Shown: one piece after another, positions 14,965 to 22,776 of the stretch
Layout: every line of letters starts with the position of its first letter
How positions within the stretch are numbered: the stretch's first letter is position 1
Source: JAEUJM01 sp964635055
GTDB taxonomy: Bacteria; Actinomycetota; Acidimicrobiia; Acidimicrobiales; DATDAH01
NCBI GenBank assembly: GCA_964635055.1
Contig: CAZWMT010000034.1
Location: forward strand, 1 to 64,000
DNA: 64,000 nucleotides
Direction: 5' to 3'
Made by a program: the position numbers and the translations under genes
Notes under the pieces: generated by a model
The model's database searches: none
Told to the model about the DNA's origin: nothing
The model's input: only the letters and a program-made list of their open reading frames with translations

Positions 14965-17419
14965 GGCGGAAGCGGAGGCGAGGGCGAGCGGCCGGGCGGG
15001 CCGAGAGGACCCCCGCCGGTCGTCCCAGGTGATCAGCGCGGCCCTCCGGCGCATGCGGTTCATCGCCGCCGCACTGCTGTTCATGCAGTTCGCGACCTAC
15101 CGGCCCGGGCCCGGCGATCCCGCCCTGCCCGTCACGGGATGGATCGTGGGGTTGCTGCTGGCCGGTGTGGCCGGCCTGATCAGCCTGGTGTCGATCGCCG
15201 CCGAGCACGCCGACAGCCGCCGCCGCCAGGCCGTGCTCTCGTTGGCCGAGATCTCCGCCGACGCGTTCCTCGTCCTCACCCTGGCCACGGCGCTCGACGT
15301 GACCGGCCGGGACGTGATGTGGGTGCTGTTGGTCGTGCCGGTGCTCGAGGGGGCGCTCCGCTACCGCCTGCGCGGCGCCATGGTCGTGTGGGCGCTGGTG
15401 TCGCTCGCCTACCTCGTGCTGATGGTCAACGCGGCCGGGAGCTCGGAGACCGATGTGCTGGTCGCCGTCGAGCTGGCTGTGCAGCGCATCGGCGTCATCC
15501 TCCTGGTCACCATCCCCGCCGGCTACCTCTCCGAGCAGCTCCTGATCGACATCCGCGGTCAGCGTGACGCCTGGGAGCGCGCCTCGGAACGGGGCCGCCT
15601 CCTCGAGACCGTGGCCGAGGCCGGCCACCGGGTGACGAGCCTGGAGGTCGAGGTGGTCAACGCGGTCACCACCTCCGCGCTGGGCCTCGGATTCGACACC
15701 GTCGACCTGGCCGTCCGGCGCCCCTCGGGCGAGTGGTTCGTCACCGGGGCTCAGTCCACCGGCGAGCTGACCCTGCCGGCCCCGGAACACCCGGCCGGCG
15801 GTGCGGTGGCGGCCGCCGAGACCCACCGCACGATGGTGACCGACCGCTCCAGCGAGGTGGCCGCCGAGCTCGACGACCTGGATGCCTGCGGGCTCGAGGT
15901 CGTGGCGGCCAGCCCCCTCCACGCCCTGGGCGCATCGGCGTCGCTCCGGGCCGGCGCCCGGTCCGGCGCCCACGTGTCGACCGCGCAGTACGAGTGCCTC
16001 GAGCTGCTGGCCGCGCAGGCGGGGGTGGCCATGCGCAACGGCCAGCTGGTGGCCGAGCAACGGGCCATGCGCGACCAGCTCGAGCACCGGGCGTTCCACG
16101 ACGGCCTCACCGGCCTCCCCAACCGGGCCCGCTTCCTGCAGCGCCTCGAGGAGTCCGTCACCCGACCGGCGCCCGCCCACGAGCAGGCCGCCGTGCTGTT
16201 CATCGACCTCGACCGCTTCAAGCCGGTCAACGACAGCCTCGGCCACGACGCCGGCAACGAACTGCTGATCGCCGTGGCGCAGCGGTTGGCGGGCCACGTC
16301 TCCGCCGACGACATCGTGGGTCGGCTCGGGGGCGACGAATTCGTGGTGCTGCTCGACCGGGTGGCCGGCCCCGACGATGCGACCGCCGTCGCCGAGCGAC
16401 TGGTGCGCTCACTCAACGAGCCGTTCGTGGTGGCCAGCCACGAGGTGGCCATCTCGGCCAGCGTGGGCATCGCCCTGGCCCCCCGGCCGTTCACCAACCC
16501 GGCCGAGCTCGTCCGCCGGGCGGACCAGGCCATGTACCGCGCCAAGGCCAGCGGCCGGGCCCGGTGGGCCCTCTACCAGGCGGGCCACGACACCGCCTCG
16601 GTGACCCGGTTGCAGCTCGAGGCCGACCTGCGCACCGCGCTGCAGCGAGACCAGCTGCGCCTCGTGTACCAACCCGTCTACCGCGCCTACGACCAGTCGA
16701 TCGTCGCCGTGGAGGCGCTGGTGCGATGGGACCACCCCCGCCATGGTGCGATCCCGCCCAGCACCCTCATCCCGATGGCCGAGGAGTCGGGGCTCATCGT
16801 CGACCTCGGCCGCTGGGTGCTGCGCACGGCGATGCGGGCACACGCCCTGTGGCGTCAGGCGCCCCGCGGGAACCGCCTCATGCTGGGCGTGAACGTGTCG
16901 CCCAGCCAGCTGAACCACCCCGGGTTCTCGGCCGACCTCGACCGGATCATGGGCGAGACGGCCATGCCGCCGGCCTCCCTGCTCCTGGAGGTCACCGAGA
17001 ACGTGGTGTCGCTGGGGAGCGAGCTGGTGGGGCTGATGAGCAACCTGAGGGCACGGGGGGTGCGCCTCGCGCTGGACGACTTCGGTCAGGGACAGACGTC
17101 ACTGCGCCACCTGCGCGAGCTGCCGCTCGACGTGTTGAAGATCGACAAGGTGTTCGTCGACGGGCTGGCCTCCGCGGACAACCACGACCGCGCCATCGTG
17201 CGCTCCATCATCGGGCTGGCCCACGAGCTCGGCCTGCGGGTGATCGCCGAGGGCATCGAGAGCGAGCAGCAGCTCCAGTTGCTGCGGGAGATGCGCACCG
17301 ACCTCATCCAGGGCTACCTGTTGCACCGGCCGGCCACGCCCGAGCAGGTGGCGGCGCTGCTCGGGGGGGTACCTGCCGCGCCGCTCGAGGCGCGCGTCCC
17401 GGCGGGGGTGCGCGCGTGA
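14957..17419 (+). CDS. membrane GGDEF-EAL c-di-GMP enzyme
   Basis: 820 residues. About five or six N-terminal helices (25-200) form a membrane sensor region, then a GAF-like linker (~215-360). The diguanylate cyclase domain has an intact GGDEF near residue 458; no RxxD inhibitory site precedes it. The phosphodiesterase domain has VEALVRW (~585), NVSPSQL, EVTEN, DDFGQG, DVLKIDK and AEGIES, so the main metal and catalytic residues appear intact. It could make or degrade c-di-GMP; the net direction cannot be read. It lies within the SipW/TasA-like operon, suggesting that secretion of the exported protein and second-messenger signalling are jointly expressed. Confidence 0.93.
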   Translation: MPEAEAEARASGRAGREDPRRSSQVISAALRRMRFIAAALLFMQFATYRPGPGDPALPVTGWIVGLLLAGVAGLISLVSIAAEHADSRRRQAVLSLAEISADAFLVLTLATALDVTGRDVMWVLLVVPVLEGALRYRLRGAMVVWALVSLAYLVLMVNAAGSSETDVLVAVELAVQRIGVILLVTIPAGYLSEQLLIDIRGQRDAWERASERGRLLETVAEAGHRVTSLEVEVVNAVTTSALGLGFDTVDLAVRRPSGEWFVTGAQSTGELTLPAPEHPAGGAVAAAETHRTMVTDRSSEVAAELDDLDACGLEVVAASPLHALGASASLRAGARSGAHVSTAQYECLELLAAQAGVAMRNGQLVAEQRAMRDQLEHRAFHDGLTGLPNRARFLQRLEESVTRPAPAHEQAAVLFIDLDRFKPVNDSLGHDAGNELLIAVAQRLAGHVSADDIVGRLGGDEFVVLLDRVAGPDDATAVAERLVRSLNEPFVVASHEVAISASVGIALAPRPFTNPAELVRRADQAMYRAKASGRARWALYQAGHDTASVTRLQLEADLRTALQRDQLRLVYQPVYRAYDQSIVAVEALVRWDHPRHGAIPPSTLIPMAEESGLIVDLGRWVLRTAMRAHALWRQAPRGNRLMLGVNVSPSQLNHPGFSADLDRIMGETAMPPASLLLEVTENVVSLGSELVGLMSNLRARGVRLALDDFGQGQTSLRHLRELPLDVLKIDKVFVDGLASADNHDRAIVRSIIGLAHELGLRVIAEGIESEQQLQLLREMRTDLIQGYLLHRPATPEQVAALLGGVPAAPLEARVPAGVRA

Positions 17420-17601
17420 TGCCCGGGGCCGCGCCGCTGAGCCGAGCAGCGACACCCACCGAGCCGGATCCCGACGGGGCACCGACGGAGGGGGTGCGAG
17501 GGACGATGAGCCCGAGGGACGAGGGCGGGGCCCCGGCCTGCGTGGCCCGAACGCACAAGAAGGCGGCCCGGCGACGGAGTCGCCCGGAGCGGGAGACATG
17601 A
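17419..17601 (+). CDS. 60-residue micro-ORF coupled on both sides
   Basis: ATG 17419 overlaps the stop of the GGDEF-EAL gene (ATGA) and its own TGA (17599-17601) overlaps the ATG of the next gene (ATGA). The product is Pro/Gly-rich with a basic C-terminus (HKKAARRRSRPERE) and one Cys; no helix or known domain. The double ATGA overlap suggests that it is translated, perhaps simply as a bridge for translational coupling, or as a small regulatory protein. It is also possible that it is only a filler frame. Confidence 0.45.
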   Translation: MPGAAPLSRAATPTEPDPDGAPTEGVRGTMSPRDEGGAPACVARTHKKAARRRSRPERET

Positions 17602-18242
17602 GCCGGATCCTCGAGCGCGAGAGCGGCCCGATCGACATCGCCGAGGAGGAGGCCAGCACCGGCCGGACGACCGCCCGGTCCCTGGCCACCGCGATCGCGC
17701 TGTTGATCGTGAGCATCCTGGTCGTGACCCGGTCGCGGGCCGCCCTGACGCCCGTCGATGCCCACGCCGACGCCCAGTTGGCCGCAGGCTCGGTCCAGTT
17801 GACCGACGACGACTTCGGGACCTCGCTCTTCGCCGTCGACGACATGGTCCCCGGCCGCCCCGAGCGTGACTGCATCGTGGTGAGCTACGACGGCAACGTG
17901 CTGCCCGTGACCGTCAGCCTGTCGAGCGAGGCCGAGGGGTCGCTGGCGTCGCTGCTCGACGTCCGGGTCGAGCGGGGCACCGGCGGCACGTTCCACGACT
18001 GCGACGGCTTCACACCCACGGGCACCGTCTTCCAGGGGACGCTGGCCGGGCTGTCCGCCGCCCGGCGGGGCGTGGAGGCGTTCACGGTCACCGACTCGCC
18101 CGACGCGCAGACCTTCCGCTTCATCTTCACCCTGCGCGACGTCCCCGACACCGTCGAGGGGTTCACGAACACGACGGTGCCGACGGCGTCGGCCCGCTTC
18201 CTGTGGACCGCCGACCCCACCGAGGACGCCGACGAGAACTGA
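17598..18242 (+). CDS. TasA-like exported protein (SipW substrate candidate) 2
   Basis: 214 residues. A 26-residue acidic N-terminus precedes the helix (~29-44, TAIALLIVSILVVTRSRAAL), followed by a TasA/CalY-like mature start (DAQLAAGSVQLTDDD). The beta-rich domain has Cys in RDCIVVS and HDCDGF, aligned with the Cys pair of 13589-14173. It is the last gene of the plus-strand operon. The long acidic n-region is unusual compared with its basic paralog. Likely cleaved by the SipW-type peptidase 14359-14964 (inference). Assembly into fibres, as for TasA, is possible but unproven. Confidence 0.78.
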   Translation: MSRILERESGPIDIAEEEASTGRTTARSLATAIALLIVSILVVTRSRAALTPVDAHADAQLAAGSVQLTDDDFGTSLFAVDDMVPGRPERDCIVVSYDGNVLPVTVSLSSEAEGSLASLLDVRVERGTGGTFHDCDGFTPTGTVFQGTLAGLSAARRGVEAFTVTDSPDAQTFRFIFTLRDVPDTVEGFTNTTVPTASARFLWTADPTEDADEN

Positions 18243-18289
18243 CATCGGCCGCTCGACCCTCGAGCGCACCACGCGGTGGCCGGAGCCGG

Positions 18290-20620
18290 CTAGACCTTCT
18301 CGAGGGGGGCCCAGCTGAGCAGCAGCACCTTCTGGCCGACGTCGCGGAAGTGCACGGTGGCCTGGGTCTTGTCGCCGCTGCCCTCCATGTCGATGATGAC
18401 GCCCTCGCCGAAGGTGTTGTGCCGCACGTCGTCGCCCACCCGGAGCCCCAGCGCGTCGGCACCACTGGGTGTGGGAGGCGGCGGGCGCAGGGCCCGTTCG
18501 ACCACTTCGTCGCGGTGCGAGCTGACCGGTGAATGCGACGAGTACGACGACGACCCGCCGCTGGACGAGCCAGAGCCGGACCCGGACCCGGACCCCGATC
18601 CACCGAACACCGACGACTGGCGCCGCCGGCCGACCACCCGGCTCCCCTCGACCACCTCGACCAGCGCCTCGGGGATCTCGTCGAGGAAGCGGCTGGGCGG
18701 GTTGTACTGCGTGGAGCCGTACAGCATCCGGCTCCAGGCGTGGCTGAGGAACAGGCGCTCCCGGGCCCGGGTGATGCCGACGTAGCAGAGGCGCCGCTCC
18801 TCCTCGAGCTGGTCGGGCTCGCCCAGCGAGCGCAGATGCGGGAACACCCCGTCCTCCAACCCGATGAGGAAGACGTTGGGGTACTCGAGGCCCTTGGCGG
18901 AGTGGAGGGTCATCAACACGACGAAGGAGTCGTCCTCCTCCAGCTCGTCGGTGTCGGCCACCAGGCTGACCTGCTCGAGGAACTCGTCGACGCTCTCGAA
19001 GTCCTGGGCCACGCCCACCAGCTCGGCCAGGTTCTCGAGGCGCCCCTCGGCCTCGACGCTGTGCTCGGCCTCGAGCTCGTCGGCGTACCCCGTGCGGTCG
19101 AGCACGGCCTGCAGCAGCGGCGCCGGACCGTCGGCCGCGACGCGGCCCAGGTCGTCGAACAGCTCGAGGAAGGCGGCGATGCCCTTCACCGCCGTGCCCT
19201 TCACGCCGGCCTCGGTCGCCGCCCGGAGCGCGTCGATGAAGGCCACGTCGTGCGACTTGGCCCAGGCGTCGAGGCGGCCGATGGTGCTGTCCCCGATGCC
19301 CCGCTTGGGGACGTTGAGGATGCGCTTGATGCTCACCTCGTCGACGGGGTTGACCGCCGCCTTCATGTAGGCGAGGGCGTCCTTCACCTCGCGCCGGTCG
19401 TAGAAGCGGGTGCCGCCGATGACCTTGTAGGGGATGCCCTGGCGCATCAGCTGCTCTTCGATCACGCGGCTCTGGGCGTTGGTGCGGTAGAAGACCGCGA
19501 AGTCGCCCCAGCGGGCGTCGCCGTCATCGTGCAGGCGCGACATCTCGTGGGCGACCCACTGCGACTCGTCGCCCTCGTCGTCGGCGTGGTAGCGGGCGAT
19601 GGCCATGCCGCCGCCCTGGTCGGTCCACAGCTCCTTCGGCTTGCGTCCCATGTTGTTGGCGATGACCGCGTTGGCGGCGTCGAGGATGGTCTGGGTCGAC
19701 CGGTAGTTCTGCTCGAGCACGATCACCGTGGCGTCGGGGAAGGCCTCCTCGAACTCCAGGATGTTGCGGATGTCGGCACCGCGGAACTGGTAGATCGACT
19801 GGTCGCTGTCGCCCACCACGCACACGTTGCGGTGGCCTCCCACCCGCTCTGACGGGCCGCCGCCCGCCACCAACAGCACCAGCTCGTTCTGCACCCGGTT
19901 CGTGTCCTGGTACTCGTCCACCATGATGTGGCGGAAGCGCCGGCGGTAGTTCTCGAGCACGTCGGGGTTCTTCTGGAAGAGCTCGACCGCCACCATGAGC
20001 AGGTCGTCGAAGTCCATGGCCCCCGCCCGGCGCAGGCGCAGCTGGTACTCCGAGTACACGTCGGCCACCTTGCGCTCGTAGATCACCTGGGCCCGATCGG
20101 CGTACTCGTCGGCGCGGATCAGGTCGTTCTTGGCCGCGCTGATGGTGGCGTGCACGCCCCGCGGCGGAAACCGCTTGGGATCGAGGTTGAGGTCGCGGAT
20201 CACGTAGCCGGTGAGGCGGCGGGCGTCGGACTGGTCGTAGATCGTGAACGACGACGGGTAGTCCAGCCGGGCCGCGTCGCGGCGCAGGATGCGCACACAG
20301 GCCGAGTGGAACGTCGACACCCACATCTTGGCGGCGACCGGCCCCACCAGCGAGGCCACCCGCTGCTTCATCTCGTCGGCGGCCTTGTTCGTGAAGGTGA
20401 TGGCCAGGATCTCGAACGGCGACACGTCGTGCGCCTGGATCAGGTGGGCGATGCGGTGGGTGAGCACCCTGGTCTTGCCCGAGCCCGCTCCGGCCACCAC
20501 CAACAGGGGGCCCTCGTGGTGCAGGACCGCCTCTTGCTGCGCGGGGTTCAACCCATCGAGGAGCTGGTGACCCGTGGCCGGCCCGGCGAACAGATCGCCT
20601 GGCGGTGTATCGGGGGGCAC
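18290..20620 (-). CDS. pcrA: ATP-dependent DNA helicase PcrA/UvrD (superfamily 1A)
   Basis: 776-residue 3'-5' helicase acting in repair and in removal of RecA or transcription-replication conflicts. The Q-motif region LNPAQQEAVLHHEG is followed by Walker A GAGSGKT (44-50), VDEYQDTN (Walker B), QNYRST, VMTLHSAKGLEYPNVF and YVGITRARERL. Near the C-terminus a (GS)n linker (SGSGSGSGSGSSSGG) separates the helicase from a Tudor-like tail with VHFRDVGQKVLLLSWAPLEKV, typical of PcrA's RNA polymerase contact. The GTG start 20620 follows TAGGGT by 6 nt, leaderless pattern. Confidence 0.96.
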   Translation of the reverse strand: MPPDTPPGDLFAGPATGHQLLDGLNPAQQEAVLHHEGPLLVVAGAGSGKTRVLTHRIAHLIQAHDVSPFEILAITFTNKAADEMKQRVASLVGPVAAKMWVSTFHSACVRILRRDAARLDYPSSFTIYDQSDARRLTGYVIRDLNLDPKRFPPRGVHATISAAKNDLIRADEYADRAQVIYERKVADVYSEYQLRLRRAGAMDFDDLLMVAVELFQKNPDVLENYRRRFRHIMVDEYQDTNRVQNELVLLVAGGGPSERVGGHRNVCVVGDSDQSIYQFRGADIRNILEFEEAFPDATVIVLEQNYRSTQTILDAANAVIANNMGRKPKELWTDQGGGMAIARYHADDEGDESQWVAHEMSRLHDDGDARWGDFAVFYRTNAQSRVIEEQLMRQGIPYKVIGGTRFYDRREVKDALAYMKAAVNPVDEVSIKRILNVPKRGIGDSTIGRLDAWAKSHDVAFIDALRAATEAGVKGTAVKGIAAFLELFDDLGRVAADGPAPLLQAVLDRTGYADELEAEHSVEAEGRLENLAELVGVAQDFESVDEFLEQVSLVADTDELEEDDSFVVLMTLHSAKGLEYPNVFLIGLEDGVFPHLRSLGEPDQLEEERRLCYVGITRARERLFLSHAWSRMLYGSTQYNPPSRFLDEIPEALVEVVEGSRVVGRRRQSSVFGGSGSGSGSGSGSSSGGSSSYSSHSPVSSHRDEVVERALRPPPPTPSGADALGLRVGDDVRHNTFGEGVIIDMEGSGDKTQATVHFRDVGQKVLLLSWAPLEKV

Positions 20621-20626
20621 ACGCTC

Positions 20627-20632
20627 ACCCTA
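20627..20632 (-). promoter_or_regulatory. -10 box TAGGGT for leaderless pcrA
   Basis: TAGGGT on the minus strand ends 6 nt before GTG 20620, the spacing typical for actinobacterial leaderless transcripts in which the start codon is the 5' end. No Shine-Dalgarno is visible. Confidence 0.55.
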
Positions 20633-20684
20633 CCTGGGGGTCACATCGCTGTGGTTCGCCGTTCGCGGCGCTGGGTCGAGCCGT

Positions 20685-21488
20685 TCAGACGTCGACGAGG
20701 AGGCGCTCGCGGAACAGGTCGAGCACCTGGTTCAGGGCATCGTGGGTGGGGTGGCCCGGCTCGTCCACCAGGTGCTCGGTGAGCACCGAGTGGGCGTTGG
20801 TGGGGATGCCGTGGGGGTTGCCCTTGGAGGAGTCGATCTCGACGCCCACGAAGCCGTCGCCCAGCTCGCGGCGCAGGGTGGCGAAGCGGTCGGCGGGCAT
20901 GACCGGGTCGCCCGTGAAGCGCAGGCCGAGCACGCAGATCCCCTCCTCCACCCGCTCCTTCACCCGGGCCAGGTCGTCGGCGGAGATGCCCAGGTCGGCC
21001 TTGCGGCGGGCACCGACCGGGAACGGCAGCGACGGCTGGCTGAGCACCGGGGCCACCACCTCGTCGTCGACCATCATGGCCAGGGCGAAGCCACCCGTCA
21101 GGCACATGCCCACCACGCCCACACCCGGGCCGCCGAGCTCGTCGTGCAGGTCGCGGGAGAGATGGCGGAGCCACACCGTGACGGGCGAGGTCCTGCCCGC
21201 GGCCCACGTGGCGAACTCCTTCGACACACAAGCACCGGCGAGCGACGAGACCGCGTAGGGCACGGACACCGGCTTGCCCGGCGTGCCGAACAGCGACGGC
21301 ATCGCCACGGTGCAGCCGAGGTCGACGACCCGGCGGGCGAAGTCGGCCACGGCCGGGGTGATGCCCGGGATCTCGGAGATGACGATGACACCCGGGCCCT
21401 CACCCTTGCGGAACACCGTGCGGGTCTCGCCGTCGTAGGTGACGATGCGCGCCTCGAAGTCGTCCAGCGGGTCTGCGGTGTCGGACAT
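20685..21488 (-). CDS. dienelactone hydrolase family protein
   Basis: 267-residue alpha/beta hydrolase. The Cys nucleophile elbow is GMCLTGG (about residue 121), with a later Asp (FTGDPVMP) and the C-terminal His in NAHSVLTEH, giving the Cys-Asp-His triad of carboxymethylenebutenolidase-like enzymes. The start MSDTADPLDDF (ATG 21488) was chosen over a 70-residue extension because TACTTT lies 6 nt upstream and the extension would cover the divergent gene. Substrates of this family are lactones or esters. The start is only 22 bp from the divergent LLM oxidoreductase, with which it shares a promoter region. Confidence 0.85.
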   Translation of the reverse strand: MSDTADPLDDFEARIVTYDGETRTVFRKGEGPGVIVISEIPGITPAVADFARRVVDLGCTVAMPSLFGTPGKPVSVPYAVSSLAGACVSKEFATWAAGRTSPVTVWLRHLSRDLHDELGGPGVGVVGMCLTGGFALAMMVDDEVVAPVLSQPSLPFPVGARRKADLGISADDLARVKERVEEGICVLGLRFTGDPVMPADRFATLRRELGDGFVGVEIDSSKGNPHGIPTNAHSVLTEHLVDEPGHPTHDALNQVLDLFRERLLVDV

Positions 21489-21494
21489 GGCGTG

Positions 21495-21504
21495 AAAGTA
21501 CTCT
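21495..21504. promoter_or_regulatory. overlapping divergent leaderless -10 boxes
   Basis: On the minus strand TACTTT (21500-21495) lies 6 nt before ATG 21488; on the plus strand TACTCT (21499-21504) lies 6 nt before GTG 21511. Both match TANNNT and share the central TA dinucleotide. Occupancy by polymerase must be mutually exclusive. Confidence 0.6.
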
Positions 21505-21510
21505 CTGCGG

Positions 21511-22443
21511 GTGCTCAGACCCTTCCGGTTCGGTGTCCAGGTCGGCCACGCGGCGGACGCCGCCGCATGGGCGGCCATCGCCCGGAAGGCCGAGGACCTG
21601 GGCTTCTCCACCTTCACCATGGGCGACCACCTCGACGCCCAGTTCGCCCCCACCGTGGGGCTCATGGCCGCGGCCGCGGCCACCAGCACGCTGCGCATCG
21701 GTGCGCTGACCTACGCCAACGACTACCGCCACCCGGTGGTGCTGGCCAAGGAGGTGGCCACGCTCGACCTGCTGTCGAGCGGCCGCCTCGAGCTGGGCGT
21801 CGGCGCCGGGTGGATGACCACCGACTACGAGCAGGCGGGCATCCCGCTCGACCCGGCCGGCGTGCGCATCGAGCGACTGGCCGAGGCCATCGCCGTGCTG
21901 AAGGGGCTGTTCGCGGACGGGCCGGTCACGTTCGCCGGTGAGCACTACGCCGTCGCCGGCCTCGAGGGCACGCCCAAGCCGGTGCAGCGGCCGCACCCGC
22001 CGATCCTCGTCGGTGGCGGTGGGCGCAGGATCCTGCAGCTCGCGGCCCGCGAGGCCGACATCATCGGGCTGAACTTCAACCTGCACGGGGGCCGCATCGA
22101 CGCCACCGTGGGCCCCGACGGCACCGCCGAGCACACCGCCGAGAAGCTCGAGTGGATCCGCGAGGCCGCCGGCGACCGGTTCGACGAGATCGAGCTCCAG
22201 GTGCGCATCCACCTGGCCGTCATCACCGACGATCGCGCCGCGCTGGCCGAGCAGCTGGCACCGGCGTTCGGCCTCACCCCCGAGGCGGCCCTCTCCAGTC
22301 CCCACTCGCTGGCCGGCACCGTCGAGCAGATCATCGACGACCTCGTCGAGCAGCGCGAGCGCTTCGGGATCAGTTACCTCGGCATCAGCGCCGACTCCAT
22401 GGACGACCTGGCCCCCGTCGTCGCCCGGTTGGCCGGCTCGTAG
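21511..22443 (+). CDS. LLM-class F420-dependent oxidoreductase
   Basis: 310-residue luciferase-like monooxygenase-fold protein of the F420-dependent type. Diagnostic segments are GFSTFTMGDHLDAQF near the N-terminus, RIGALTYANDYRHPVVLAKE, LSSGRLELGVGAGWM and RPHPPILVGGGG. The closest subfamily I can suggest is the TIGR03621-like F420 oxidoreductases. F420 enzymes mainly occur in actinobacteria and archaea. GTG 21511 follows TACTCT by 6 nt and has no Shine-Dalgarno, a leaderless pattern. The substrate is unknown; the shared promoter with dienelactone hydrolase suggests one catabolic or detoxifying role. Confidence 0.88.
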   Translation: MLRPFRFGVQVGHAADAAAWAAIARKAEDLGFSTFTMGDHLDAQFAPTVGLMAAAAATSTLRIGALTYANDYRHPVVLAKEVATLDLLSSGRLELGVGAGWMTTDYEQAGIPLDPAGVRIERLAEAIAVLKGLFADGPVTFAGEHYAVAGLEGTPKPVQRPHPPILVGGGGRRILQLAAREADIIGLNFNLHGGRIDATVGPDGTAEHTAEKLEWIREAAGDRFDEIELQVRIHLAVITDDRAALAEQLAPAFGLTPEAALSSPHSLAGTVEQIIDDLVEQRERFGISYLGISADSMDDLAPVVARLAGS

Positions 22444-22776
22444 CCATCCTTTTCGTACCAGTTCCACCTGACATGCACCTCTGCGCCGATCGACAGGAAC
22501 CCGCGAGGGAGGCGGCGCTGGGCGAGTCCTCGCAGGATTCAGCCAGGTCGTGACGAGCCGAGACGCTCGACGCCCACCATTCGTGGTCGTGTCGGGCGTC
22601 CGGCGATCCTCTGGAGGAAATGCTCGTCACGGGTGACTGGTATTTCCTCCACGTCGTCCGGCTGAGCGCCTCCCGACCACGCTGGGTGGGAATCGAGCGT
22701 GACGGCGGTCGGGTGGACAGCCCTGCCCCGTCGTCGCGCGTCGACCCTCCTGGAACGGGACCGCCGTGATCGGCGG
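22444..22776. other. 333-bp convergent intergenic region
   Basis: No coding capacity is supported on either strand between the LLM oxidoreductase and zapE stops. Apart from the hairpin at 22612-22651, I see no repeat, RNA gene or promoter that I can support. Confidence 0.5.
22612..22651. terminator. 40-bp palindrome between convergent genes
   Basis: TGGAGGAAAT (22612-22621) pairs exactly with ATTTCCTCCA (22642-22651); inside, GTCAC (22626-22630) and GTGAC (22633-22637) pair too, with 4-nt internal mismatches. It lies 168 bp after the plus gene stop and 125 bp from the minus gene stop, so it may be a bidirectional terminator or protein-binding palindrome. Confidence 0.5.
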
